The notes beneath the pieces were generated by a model. It saw nothing but the letters and a program-made list of their open reading frames with translations. It did not search any database and had not been told where the DNA came from. Source: Anadara kagoshimensis (Eukaryota > Mollusca > Bivalvia > Arcoida > Arcidae). From it: DNA of 64,000 nt. How positions within the stretch are numbered: position 1 is the stretch's first letter; every line of letters starts with the position of its first letter. Position numbers and translations under genes: made by a program. The stretch spans positions 12,358,471 to 12,422,470 of the forward strand of contig CM037869.1 of assembly GCA_021292105.1 (NCBI GenBank). Direction: 5' to 3'. Positions 47,776 to 59,082 of this stretch are shown here, piece after piece.

Positions 47776-48060
47776 GTACAATTTGCAGCTATCCTAAAGT
47801 ATCATAATAGCTTAGTTAAAACCAAAGAACTTACGACCGTGTTTTTTTTATTATGATTATTATAAAGAAACCACTAAAACAGTTATTAACTACAGTCATA
47901 TTCTTTATCGGGTTCGTGTTAGTAAATGTCAGTAGCCTTGGTGACAAGTTTCGAATAACAATTGAACGCATTGTTTAGCTTTGTTAGTTAATCTTATTTG
48001 TCTGTATCCAAAATTATGCTGAATGTTTTTGACGTCTCACAGTTCCATGATCTTTTGTTT

Positions 48061-48400
48061 ACACACGTAACGATAGTAGCTACAGTGAAAACATGTCGAA
48101 AGTATTACAATTTTGTTTACACACGTGACGGTAGTAGATACAGTGAAAACATGTCAAAAGTATTACAATTTTGTTTACACACGTGACGGTAGTAGCTACA
48201 GTGAAAACATGTCGAAAGTATTACAATTTTGTTTACACACGTGACGGTAGTAGATACAGTGAAAACATGTCGAAAGTATTACAATTTTGTTTACACACGT
48301 AACGGTAGTAGCTACAGTGAAGACATGTCGAAAGTATTACAATTTTGTTTACACACGTAACGGTAGTAGCTGTAGTGCAGAAATGTCGAATGTTTTACAC
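48061..48400. repeat. 58-bp minisatellite, six units
   Basis: Units start at 48061, 48119, 48177, 48235, 48293 and 48351 with exact 58-base spacing. Each reads ACACACGTGACGGTAGTAGC, then TACAGTGAAAACATGTCGAA and AGTATTACAATTTTGTTT with few changes. The ACACACGTGGCGG and TAGCTA motifs show it arose within a Penelope 3' tail. Confidence 0.9.
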
Positions 48401-48570
48401 TAAGATTACTGATTATTGCCGAATAGGCAGTCATTTTTTACCACTCGTTAGCTATTCGACACTGCTGTCTATCTCTCTACACCACTGGCTTACCATATCC
48501 CTGTCACTTGACAACCGAACTTCGAGTCTTATCACGGTGACAAACTCCGAAAGGTCTGTGCTGTTGCTAA
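48385..48570. mobile_element. Decayed MITE family A copy nested in a Penelope tail
   Basis: Left ATGTCGAATGTTTTACACTA and right CGAAAGGTCTGTGCTGTTG resemble the family termini, and CGTTAGCTATTCGACACTGC the interior. It lies between the 58-bp array and the right part of the tail. Confidence 0.5.
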
Positions 48571-49206
48571 ATAGAATGTGGTCACTGTTCCGTAGCACCC
48601 GGTCTCGTGTCTCTGGTGGGTGGAAGTTCACATGTTTAGCTTTCAATGTTTTCAAAGTTTTTGCTTTTGTTTCAACATGGAATGGTATTTTTTTGTTTTT
48701 TCTTTGTATAATCAATATTATAAGCGATATTTTCTTCTGATATTTTTATATCAACCGTTATCTTAATTTGCGATTAACCTTTCAATTTGAAACAAGGCTC
48801 TCTTTATCGGTTTTATACCGATTTGTCTAAAATAAAAAATAGATTGTGCTCATGTATCGTTTGATTTAATCTTACAATCTTATCTTGCCATCAGACTGCG
48901 ACGGTATAGTGCGTAAAGTTTGTTTGACCTGAACGATTGACCTTTACGTTGAAACTCAAACGGACATATCCATTGTGTAATTTAGGGGCTATTTAAAGTT
49001 GATATATAAGGGTATAAAAATACTGGGTACCGGGTGTTTATGATATTCAACCATGCTGTCTTCCCAAACCAAATCTAATATTCAAATTTAAGGTCAAACT
49101 TAACGCAGTATAGTCGGGATTATCCATTATCTTTGTTTAACACAGTATCAAAAATTGAATTTGCTTCATCGGAACAATGTTCCGAAAGAGCGATTGATAG
49201 TGAATC

Positions 49207-49208
49207 AA

Positions 49209-49243
<35 letters not shown>
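49207..49243. repeat. (ATT)n microsatellite
   Basis: About 12 ATT units next to a MITE family A copy. Confidence 0.9.
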
Positions 49244-49244
<1 letters not shown>

Positions 49245-49268
49245 TGAGACACCGATTTCTTCTTGTTA

Positions 49269-49457
49269 TTACAGTACAGACCTTTCAAAGTTTAACACTA
49301 AGTTAATCAACAGTTTTCGTTAGCTATCTCTCGACAATTGAAATCAGTTGCTATAGCTATCTATTTTTCGGGAAATTTCCGTCCATTAGCTATGCTTATT
49401 TCAGCCTGTCTTTCGTTATCTCAGAATTAAACTTTCGACAGGTCTGCACTGTATATA
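49269..49457. mobile_element. MITE family A copy with both termini
   Basis: Left TTACAGTACAGACCTTTCAA and right AAACTTTCGACAGGTCTGCA with TGTA following; it lies directly after an (ATT)n run. Confidence 0.85.
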
Positions 49458-50044
49458 TAGATAGGTATGTAGTTTTGACATGTGGTATTACAGTGATTTT
49501 TTATATATATATATTATTCTTTTTTAATGAAGGCATATTGATCTTTTTGAAATGTTTTAAATAACCATAAAAATCTATCTGAGATAGTTCTGTCGACATT
49601 TATCCTCTGTATATAAGATCCATGGGATAAAGAATTACATTTCTTATTGTTAAACCATGCACATCTTTTTTTAATTTTCTACAACTATACCAAGGACATA
49701 GATTGCATTTCAAATTTAATTCTAGTATTTGAAATGTCACATATTCGTCAGGAAATTAAATTGCTTTTGTTACTACACACAGACAATAGAGATAGATATT
49801 ACCGTGGTTATTAGCAAAGCTTAGCTATATGGGGTTTATTAGCCATGCTTAACCATCAAAACTATAGACTCTACATACCACATAAATGGCAAACGTCTCT
49901 TAACATGACACAGGATATAGTGAACGTCGAATATTATCTTGAGAAGTGAGGAGTTAAGTAAATGTAATTTATCACTTATATCGAGAAAGTAAGGTGGAGA
50001 TCAACGGAGTACACCATCCACCTTCGGCAAGCGAACTGACAAAC

Positions 50045-50283
50045 CTCCTACTGCTTCTTCAAGTTCAGTTACATATTAAGACTTATATCTCAATTTTGAC
50101 ACAAACGAAAGGCTACATTTTAAGATGTATGACAAAAATGATTGCTTCAGTTTTTCTTACTTAATCTTCCATTTATTCTCATATTTACTTACAATCGTTG
50201 CGACCGTAGCTAGCTAAACAGGAAGTGCTTACCCTTAGAGCAGTCGGCCTCACTTCCCTGCTAGAAATTTCATGTTTTTCTTT
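50045..50283 (+). mobile_element. Penelope-like 3' fragment with internal deletion
   Basis: ctgcttcttcaagttcagtt, acacaaacgaaaggctacat and aagatgtatgacaaaaatga match the coding region from the DSSSSASYLDL block to LYDKRDD. The rest of the coding sequence is skipped, and at ~50205 it resumes with CGTAGCTAGCTAAACAGG and cggcctcacttccctg. Confidence 0.75.
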
Positions 50284-50671
50284 TTATAACCCTTGATTTC
50301 TTACTATGCCACGCATGAATACAAAACAATTTTGCTTGTCAGGTATATGAAAAACTTTGAAAAATTAATGTAAAGCGAAGTCAGTTACATTAGACCGTCT
50401 GAATGGATGCCAAAAAGCCCCGATTGTGCTCCTATGGATTGTGGTATCTTGGGAATCCTAAAACGTCGTTTTCAGAAAACGAAATATCTATATTTTATCT
50501 GGTCTTTAAAGACCTGCCAAAGATTTATGGAAGAATATGGAAGAAAGCTTTATAAATAAGACACTTTAGAGTTTGGCAAAGTGTTGTAGAGTTGTATATT
50601 ACTGATACGAGTCACAAATAGATGATTTGTTACAGTGAAATCTGAATTATTGAAGATGATTTTGTTAATCA

Positions 50672-51010
50672 AGTGTTACGTTAGAACCTGAACATGTCTC
50701 GTACAAATACTTCCCTTGAGTTTTGTTTTAACACTCGATAAGTCTGCTGTCATTTTAGAATGGACAACAAGATGGTTTTATAAATCAAAAGTGTTACGGT
50801 ATAAATTGAACATATCTCGTCCCTTAAGTTTTGCTGTTACACTCGATAAGTCTGTTGTCTTTTTAGAATACTATTTATCATGGACAACAAGATGATTTTG
50901 TAAATCAAAAGTGTTACGGTATAAATTGAACATGTCTAGTCCCTTAAGTTTTACTTTTACACTCGATAAGTCTCTTGTCTTTTTAGAATACTATCTATCA
51001 TTGACAACTT
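50672..51010. repeat. Three tandem units of 120 bp
   Basis: GTGTTACGGTATAAATTGAA occurs at 50791 and 50911, with an older version (GTGTTACGTTAGAACCTGAA) at 50673. Each unit has CACTCGATAAGTCT and TTTTTAGAATACTAT. Confidence 0.85.
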
Positions 51011-52690
51011 GAGAGTATTTTCCATTTAAATTAAGAATTATTTATAGACTGTCGGTGATTTTATTGAATGTTTTAAAATGTATATACATATCGAACGCTT
51101 TTTTCAGGATTGAATCAGAATAATAATGATTCTTACTTCTTTAAGACTTTGCATTTTTAAAACAATGAATTGCATTAATCTTACGTAATCTTCCCTTGAG
51201 ATTTGCTAAGGAGTGTTTAAACAAACATGTCGCAAATAATCATCAATTTTTTTTCAAAGAACTTTATTTTTCAAGCCTTGTTTTTAGGAGTTAGTTATTA
51301 TTATTGCAGATGTGTCACATGTATTTGAATTGGATAAAGTCACCAAGTGCAAAATGTGAGGCAGCAAAAAGCAACACAAAATCGACTAAACACGAGAATT
51401 TTACATATAATTCATAGTAAAACCTAGTTGGTCAAAGCTCTCCGTTAGAGCGGTTTGTGAAAATGTAAGCTGTTACATGATTAGTAAAATAAGTCTTATT
51501 TTTTAAGTTTTCAAATATGTGTATTTTTGACCACTGATTGTGAAATAAATATAGTGGCTGAGGGCTACTCTCTAAAGTATTATAACCACACTACTGAGTT
51601 TTTACACAATGCTCGTCCAAAGTTGCTAAATTTTGTATTCAGTGGTCCAAGAATTTGTTTTTGCCTTCTATGGTTTATCTATCATTTATATGAATTGTAT
51701 TCTTGGTTACGCTGGCTGTTGCCAAGTACACGTGTTTCAGGTGCAAATTTTTTCTTGTATTTTAAAATTATTCATTTTTATAAGACACACCGTTTTGCTT
51801 TGAATCATTCCTGTTTAATGATAGCAAATTGCATGCAATAAATTTTTACTTGAAACCATTGCCTAGTAAAACAGATACCACATACTAACCGTCTTGGTAA
51901 GGTATAGTTGTCTTGAACACCCGGACCCTAACTCCATATCATAAATTTTATGGATGAGGTAAATGATGTGACAAATACGATATGATATGGCATGATATGG
52001 CACAAGTTCTTTGAAAGGGTGTCATGTTATATTTTATATTTTTTTATAAAACAATGCAGTGGAATGTGTCATATTAAATAATGCTTTAAAATTGTACTTT
52101 GTGTACGAAATACTACTTTTGAATATTTATTACATAAATACTAAATATAAACGGTCATTCATTCGTCATTTTAACCCAGTTACCTTCAAATAGACGATTT
52201 AAAAATCGGTTAAGTTAATACACAACAGACTTAAATGTACCGTTTAATGTGAAAACATGAGGTTTTGTATTTCAATAAAAGAATATAATTAGGTCAATCT
52301 GTAGTTGTATGCTATACTTGGAAATAGTCAATGATAGCCAGATTAACATAAGAACAAACGTATATTAGGCCAAATGGCAACTTTCAGCTTTTGATTTAAC
52401 GAAACATGGTTGCCTATTACGTGTGGGGTGTTCCCTTGTGTGCTTGTTGATCTTTATTTCATTTTTTGCCTGTTACGTGTTTTTTTGTGCGTGTTGATTT
52501 TTGTGATTTTTTTTGGTGGGTGGGTCGGTGGGTGCATGAATGAAACATGTTATAGTTATAAACATTAAGTACAGATATACATGTAGTTCAGTGAAGGAAG
52601 CTATTTCAGAAAAAAAAGCAATATTTGATTAAGTAATCTTCGTGACGTTAGATAATAACAGTATTTTATTTATAAGATGTAATTTCACCT
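51011..52690. other. Unannotated 5' part of intron 1
   Basis: It lies directly downstream of receptor exon 1 on the gene strand. The frame at 51527-51841 shows no family features. A GTGGGTGGGTCGGTGGGTG run is at ~52515-52534. Confidence 0.4.
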
Positions 52691-52692
52691 AC

Positions 52693-53377
52693 CTTTGACA
52701 TCCGGCGTGATTTGTTTAACAAGATTAGCAATCTCATCATGGTTTGATACATTACGTATACTGTCAGAATATCGTATCGAGAAACTTAGCTTCATTAGTT
52801 TATTTTCCAGCGCATTGGCCATCTGTTTCCAATAGATCTCATCTGAGTAATATACAGCTACTGTTCCCCATTGAAACCACTCTAAATACTCCGACATGGC
52901 ATCAGACGTTTGTTCAAAGCTATTGTACATCGAGATGATGAAATCGGTATCCGTAAATTGGTAATAATTGTCAGCAATTATCAGAGGCGTTTGATATCTG
53001 TCAGAGAAACGTCCTAGCATTGATATGTACCGTTGTGGCGTAAAAGCAATTACAGCACTGTATTTGTGATTCAAGAACAAAGTTGGCATCTCGGTAACAA
53101 AGGTTATTTCATCTGTAAAATTGTAAATATCGACACCAATAGTGGATGTGTCGATAATAGTGTTTGTAAATTCTAATTTTGTGTTTTGTATGGTTGAGTT
53201 GATGCTGTTGTAAAACTCTTCATTTGCCTGTCTCATTAACAAAATTCCCAGATTGATTTCCAACGATTTGACAGAAAGCACTAAACAGAATAAAAGTGAT
53301 ATAATGACTGATAGTTGCTGAAGGTTGAAATTCGTTATACTATGGCGCTTAACCAACCCAACACGACACCATAGCAT
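52693..53377 (-). CDS. Exon 1 of a receptor with ANF-receptor-type ligand-binding domain (signal peptide + lobe 1)
   Basis: This is the first coding exon of a probable single-pass receptor of the natriuretic-peptide-receptor / receptor guanylyl cyclase type. The start is the first ATG (53375-53377) after an in-frame upstream stop; the open frame extends about 15 codons further but only through non-ATG codons. Residues ~22-36 are strongly hydrophobic (LSVIISLLFCLVLS) and act as a signal peptide or anchor. Then come INLGILL, a first alternating alpha/beta lobe, and near residue 170 the segment WFQWGTVAVYYSDE, typical of the type-I periplasmic-binding fold. Possible N-glycosylation sites are NST, NFT and NVS. 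The exon ends in phase 1 after ITPDVK with donor AAAG|GTAGGT. The fold assignment is by eye; a glutamate- or other ANF-domain receptor is the alternative. Upstream promoter and 5' UTR limits are not visible. Confidence 0.75.
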
Positions 53378-55044
53378 TTTTTCATGCACGCAGTCACAAT
53401 CGTTGTGAAACAGAACGGACACTTGCAGGTTGATCAGATTCCCTTGTTTAAATCATTTTAATAAGTCTTAAGACGTTCAAACCGTTTCTTTGTCATCAAT
53501 CGATTTCATTCTTAAATACGAAGTTTAAAGTTTGAGTTTTTTAGCAACTGTATACCCTAAATACGTCATTAACACAAAATGTTCTCATTTTTCATTTTGT
53601 ATTTTATTATGCCGATATATAATACACTGTCTCCGCAATTTTTAATCACATTCATAAGAGTATATTCGGAATTTCCTTGTTTCACATTTTTAACCTCCTC
53701 TGAAAATCGATCGTTTATTTTTAAGACAAACCCTCAATAATCTGGAACGTGTTCTGGAAAATATTCCACCACCATCCAAATGCATATTGTGACATGTTCC
53801 TATATACGGATTAGTCAACTGTTCTTATACTAAGTTATATAGTGAAATATTTTGCATCACATATAAAACATATTATATATAACAAAAATTATAAACTCAT
53901 TTTTCATATCTTCGATGACAGTGTTACTAAACACATAAACCGCTATTTAAAAGCTGATGAAACTAATGGCTAAGTAATTTGCTTCCTTCAAAAGCCTGTT
54001 ATAAAACACATCTGTGTCAACTTGGCATCCTCTAAGTCGTGAACTTTTTATCCAGAATAATTGTGCTTTTTCGGTAACCTTACATCTTTCACTCCATAAA
54101 TAGATTTCTTTATCCATGTTAAGTCTATAACAAACCGTCTTTATATTGAGCATCATACAGTTAGTATATATACATTAGCCTTCTTCACACATACGGAGAA
54201 AAAGTCATAAGTTTTAACGAGAAATAAAATACTTGAAAAATTAACAGAAAAAACAACGAACAATAAATAAGATAAAATCACATGTTATAGAAGTATTTCA
54301 CAGTCATGTTTCTCGCTTGTCTCTACGTTATTTCCCATTATGAATCGATTGTAGCGTTAAGAGACGATATAGCTAAACACAATATTGGAAGTTAGTTTTA
54401 AATGTTTGCTGTTCTCTCCTCTTCCCATCAGTATTCATACTGACTTGAATTATCAACATCTGATCAATTATGATCGACAGTTAAAAAAGACCATCTAACC
54501 AGTATTGATTTGGCACATGCGCACTTGTTGCAATCTGGTGTACATACCCTGATGTCCAACCAATAGTAATGATACATATATAACAATCTAAAGCATTCAA
54601 TTGGCAATTTTATGATGTAGTTAAGCTGACCAACTATCGGTCTGTTTGGAGACAACTTGTGTGATACTAAAGTAAATTAACTTATAACTCAAGTGCGTTT
54701 TATTTTCCTTTATAACGAGGATAATTTATTGCGTTAATTGCTCTGCAAACACATGCGACATACAGATTTATACATTTATATCTATATACAGTCCGTATAT
54801 CTGTACAACAGAAGCAGATTACACAGTGATTTTAGCTGATTGGTATAGTTGATTAATTAGAAGAAAAGGACATCTAGTCTTGTGGGTTCATGGGTGGTAA
54901 TTTGATTGACCATTTGATTAAAACCAGCCATTATCCCACGCATGCACGTGTTTATATAAGGTTTTTTTTCCATATAATCGTAATAGCCTTCACACGACTT
55001 ATGTCTCTCTACACGTGATAAATATAATTCTATACATATTACAT
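53378..55044. other. Upstream region of the receptor gene
   Basis: It should hold the 5' UTR and promoter on the minus strand. An in-frame stop lies about 75 bases upstream of the start. No core promoter element could be assigned with confidence. Confidence 0.35.
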
Positions 55045-55275
55045 ATTATACCAGTGTTAAGTTTACATCACTAGATGACCGTTTCAAAATACAAATTTTC
55101 ATCAGTAGTGCTTGGACCAAAATTATGAAAGAATGTTTTTTCAAGGGGTTGAACAAATATCCAAAGGATGGATTAAAATGTATTTAACCAAATTTTGCCA
55201 AGGAATTTTTTTTTGCATGAGAGAGTATATTTTAGTTTATGGGGGTTTTCAGATTATAACTAGCAGAACATTTAG
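55045..55275 (+). mobile_element. Dispersed repeat D copy
   Basis: ACATCACTAGATGACCGTTT, TCATCAGTAGTGCTTGGACC, TTCAAGGGGTTGAACAAATA and TTGCATGAGAGAGTATATTT. Confidence 0.7.
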
Positions 55276-55629
55276 ACAATAGTATATAATATTGATAGTG
55301 TTTAACATTCCTTCATAGTTATATGTATCACTATATTTTAACAGCCTGATAAATGCCATTTTTTCCTAAGTAACTAGTCACGAATAATCGCAAAAATTCT
55401 GATGCGTCTGTCATGTTCTGATGTTTAATGTCTATTAAAATATTGCATTCAAAATCAGTACGTGGCATGTCTGTAATAAACCACACGCTCACTATATTGG
55501 TTTCTTTATTCTTAACCTAAGAATTCTTAATTAATTCATTACACCATTCTTAAAATGATTTGGTGCACAGAATTGCGTTTTCATTTATTTTTTATTCATT
55601 TACTTATTTTATGTATAAGGAGTTGTTTC

Positions 55630-55745
55630 ATGTCCATTTCCATTTTCTGTTACTTTTATGTAAAAAGGTGTTCTTTCAATCCCATTTCCATCTTCTACGT
55701 ATTTTATGTAAAAAGTGTTTTTTTTATTTCCATTTTCTCATTACA
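55630..55745. repeat. Pyrimidine-rich short tandem repeat, ~50 bp unit
   Basis: CCATTTCCATTTTCTG and TTTTATGTAAAAAGGTGTT repeat about two and a half times. The open frames across it (two overlapping, 66 and 75 codons) result from this composition. Confidence 0.65.
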
Positions 55746-56175
55746 CACTGTATGATAAAGGCATTTCGTTTTGCTATGACCCAATAAAAAGGACATAATT
55801 GTAACCATTATTACAACAAGGCCACCGTTATTACTAAGTCCTGGTCATAGGAGGCAAATAATGTCGCTCTGTAACCAAAGATATCTGTTATCTAAATAAC
55901 TTCAACACAACCATTACACAATATACTGTTTTATGCAAATAGAATTGCTATAACATTGGATAGTTGTTCGGTGTCCGTTAATGATAGTTTAGAGTCAATA
56001 TCGCGAGATTCGGTAATCATTTCCTGACAAATACGTCCTGAACATAAAACGCATTACTGATCCGGGGTCTAAATTAACAAATGGAAATTGAAGATAGAAT
56101 GATGTCAGTTCATTTTACGCGTAACTGCACCATTGTACTCGGCTATATATGTCTTAACTGAAAACGCTTTATATA

Positions 56176-56335
56176 TACAGTACAGGTCTGTCGAAAGTTT
56201 AACGCCGAGCTGACGAAATGAAGCCGGGACTCAGCTGCCGAGAGGTCGAACTGTTGACAACTAGTGGCCAAAACGTTGTCTGTCAGTCGGCCCCTCGGCA
56301 ACTGGAGCTGTCACCAGTCTTAACTGAAAACTCTT
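56176..56335. mobile_element. MITE family A copy, right end missing
   Basis: Left TACAGTACAGGTCTGTCGAA then GTTTAACGCCGAGCTGACGA; the interior CAGCTGCCGAGAGGTCGAAC. The short frame at 56218-56472 begins inside it and is not a gene. Confidence 0.75.
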
Positions 56336-56759
56336 TATACACTCATATATATTTACAATTGCAATATCTTTGCTTCAATAAAGTATTTGACATCGACTAT
56401 AATCTGCCACTTCATAGAGACAATGCTCCACATGCTGACGTGATGACGTCAGATGTCATATGCTCTCGTTGACTGATAGGAGACGACTTATTTTTAAGAG
56501 AAGGTGCACCAACATTGTATTTTGAAATTGTTTTCAAATTAACATGGAAAATTTGAGACGGCAATAAAATTATTTTTATAAATATTGTAAATATAAGAAA
56601 TACGTATAAATTAAGTTCTACACAGTACAGGGGTCAGTTGTTGGAAGCTTGTTTAGTTTAATCAATTGATTAGTCAAAATTTGAATTTTGTATAACATCA
56701 ATAACATTTATGTTGTTATTTTAAGTTCCAATTCGAAAGAACTGTGACTTTCATTTGGT

Positions 56760-56895
56760 AATGCCGAATGCTTGGCGAAAGAATAGTCACTAGCCACTTT
56801 CAAGTCTTGGGTCAAACCCGGTCGGGGTTCGTACCCACGACCTTCCACTTACGAAGCGAACACTCTACCAACTGAGCTAAAGCAGTGATCGATCT
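56760..56895 (-). mobile_element. tRNA-derived SINE, head and start of core
   Basis: On the minus strand there is an intact box A (TAGCTCAGTTGG), then GTTCGCTTCGTAAGTGGAAG and a box-B-like GGTACGAACCC, then CCGGGTTTGACCCAAGACTT. The acceptor stem does not close, so it is a SINE head. The 3' part of the element is absent. Confidence 0.8.
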
Positions 56896-56987
56896 ACTAG
56901 AATGGGATTCGGATCTTGGCGGTGAAAGACACTGACTCGTAAGCGGGAGCTTTAGATAACTCGGATATCAAGGGCGCTTGCATATAT

Positions 56988-57085
56988 TACAGTCAAACCT
57001 GTCTATACAGACCACCTAAGGGAACCAGCTGTAAAAGTAGCCTTTATGGATAGGTGGCTTTTATATACAGGTTCAAATAATACGT
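56988..57085. mobile_element. MITE family B copy, left part
   Basis: TTACAGTCAAACCTGTCTAT, ACCACCTAAGGGAACC and GGCTTTTATATACAGGTTCA. The right terminus is missing. Confidence 0.7.
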
Positions 57086-57567
57086 TCTTGACATGATGTA
57101 TACAACACAAACACGGACAAAAATACACGAAACTGATTAATGTCACGTGATTTTATTTATCATTCTTAAACATATTATCTATATTACATTTAATTAATTT
57201 GGTAATGTATCTGAAGTCATATATCATTGTGGCCGAGCAGCTTAAAAAGACAAGACACAGTAAATACCAAAGCTATTCTATGACTGCATGATCGATGATG
57301 ATGATGTAATTCACCATGCTACACTCTCTTTTTCTTCGTGAAGCGAATTCCCTTGATGATTAACATTGACTAAAACTGATTTAAATAATTTTCTCTAAAC
57401 GCCCCTGTCAAAAATATAAGATTTTTTAATGAAGAAATAAATCAATTGGTAATTTAGGGCCGAGGCACAAGCCAATAATACCACACGAAACAATAAATGC
57501 CGAAATAAGAAGACTCATATTGAATCCATTATGTATTGATAGCATGTCTTTAGCTCGTCAATGGTCC

Positions 57568-57890
57568 CAGTTTTAGGGCCTCTTCAATTCCGACGCCACG
57601 GGGCACAGTTTATATCGATACTGGTCCAGTTGGAAAGGACTCTTCAAATCGTCACGAGGCCCGTCTGTAATGCCTCTTAAAATCGACACAGAGACGAAGT
57701 CTGTAAGGCTTCGTGAAATCATCACAGGACAAGACATATGTCTCTTTAGTTCATAAGGCCTGTTTAATATGTCAGAGCCAAGTCTGTAAAACCTCTTCAA
57801 ATCATCACAGACGGGGCCCAGTTTAGGGTTCAACATGTAAGGTCTCTTAATCGTCACGAGGTCCAAAATGTAATCCCTCTTTAATTGTCT
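57568..57890. repeat. Degenerate minisatellite, ~36-bp unit
   Basis: GTCTGTAAGGCCTCTTCAAA and TCGTCACGAGGCCC-like words recur through the block, with at least seven imperfect units. The 97-codon minus-strand frame through it consists of these repeats (LKRPY, LKRFY, LKRHM, LKSPF) and is not supported as a gene. Confidence 0.7.
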
Positions 57891-57899
57891 GTCCTATCA

Positions 57900-59080
57900 A
57901 AAGAGGTATATCGTACTTCTGAGCTTTTGTTAGACTGTTCTAACACTCTAGGGTTCTTGAAACGTTCAACAAATGTTGCAATTGGATAGATGGGATTTGA
58001 AAACTTGTTTTACGCCATGTGTAGTTCCTGTGCCAGAAGGTAATTTAAAGTTTGATCTGTAAAAAATCATTGTGTGTAATGCCAAGTTGCCCTTTCGGTT
58101 GAATATTAATGATATAAATAATTATACGATAAAAACTGTTTAAAAGAAAATCGAATTACGGACGGGTGGATTTCTATAAAATTGCAGACTGGAATTGTAG
58201 GCTAGCTTTAAACCAGCCAGGGGTTGTAAATATGAAGAGTTAAGGCTTTGAAATGTGATTTCAATATCTTTATAGGCTAATTGTTGTTCAAATTTACACT
58301 ATATCCAATATAAATTAGACCTTGTAACATTGTTACTTCACACTTCAAAAGTAGTTATAACCATATAACAATAAATATAATAATTTATAACTTTATAAAT
58401 ATATGACAGATGGTCGCTATGGCAACACAACAAAAGTTTAATTATTTCCTTACTTACATAATATCCGATATTTTCAGAGATTATTATGCTGGAAGGATAA
58501 TACTCTCGGATTAAGTTCTATATCTACATTGTTTCCAATCTGTTTGATAGCTTAACTTAAGGAAGAGATCGGTCGATGTTCTGACAATGCCTTTTATTTA
58601 GTGCTTTGAACTGAAATAATCTATACATGCTTTCATGACACAAACTTTCATACCAACGGATGTTAGAACTGTCCTTGGCGTAGTTATCGATATCAAGCAC
58701 AAACATGTGTAGTGTGGTGAAATGTACATCGCTGGCAACCAATGTCCGACGTATTTCTTTACCGCTTCAGAGAAGGTTGATCTCAATATTGTCAAAAGAT
58801 TACAAAATGATGCACCATCAGCTGCTGGTAAATAGTTGGAAACCCTTAAAAACTTATGAAGCTAATATGAGAATCCTTGATAAATACTGAAAATGTCGAA
58901 CGTAAATTAATAGGGTTTTTGTCCAAGTTAAGATAATTTCACTATAATGAGACCTGCTATATCATAAGTGAATAAATATTCATGTTTAGAAAAATAATTC
59001 ACTATGTTTAGTCCAGTTACTTGTGAAATACTATTGAACGTGCTTGTAGTGTATTTTATACAGGAATGACAATAGTATCG
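57900..59080. other. Unannotated spacer
   Basis: Nothing recognised; the three short overlapping frames at 58557-58890 lie on opposite strands over one stretch and have no family features. Confidence 0.4.
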
Positions 59081-59082
59081 TT

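Larger units (their letters stand above)
47981..48700 (+). mobile_element. Penelope-like 3' tail expanded by a minisatellite and interrupted by a MITE
   Basis: The left part (tctgtatccaaaattatgct, ttgacgtctcacagttcc) and the right part (tagcacccggtctcgtgtct, ctggtgggtggaagttcac, gtttttgcttttgtttcaac) are one tail. Between them lie a 58-bp array derived from the tail (48061-48400) and a decayed inverted-repeat element (48385-48570). Confidence 0.75.
10583..52692 (-). other. Intron 1 of the ANF-type receptor gene, about 42.1 kb
   Basis: The borders are GT (52691-52692) and AG (10583-10584), and the flanking exons have matching phase 1 and join within one strand-helix unit of the ligand-binding fold. 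No convincing additional exon was seen inside. The intron is filled with Penelope-like fragments in both orientations, MITEs, SINEs and tandem duplications listed separately. A missed small phase-1 exon, or an assembly join, cannot be excluded. Confidence 0.6.

Noticed and set aside
48061..48400. Possible CRISPR-like array of regularly spaced repeats
   Set aside because: The 58-bp units are contiguous, with no variable spacers, and derive from a retroelement tail in an animal genome.
51527..51841. 104-codon plus-strand frame near receptor exon 1
   Set aside because: It has no recognisable motif, no splice or promoter context and lies in intron 1 on the opposite strand.
56780..56880. Possible tRNA gene on the minus strand
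   Set aside because: Box A and box B are present, but there is no closing acceptor stem, and the sequence continues into a SINE core shared with two other sites.
57573..57866. 97-codon minus-strand reading frame
   Set aside because: It is made of degenerate minisatellite units and resembles no protein family.
58557..58890. Three overlapping short frames on both strands
   Set aside because: They overlap without family features, splice context or repeat identity.
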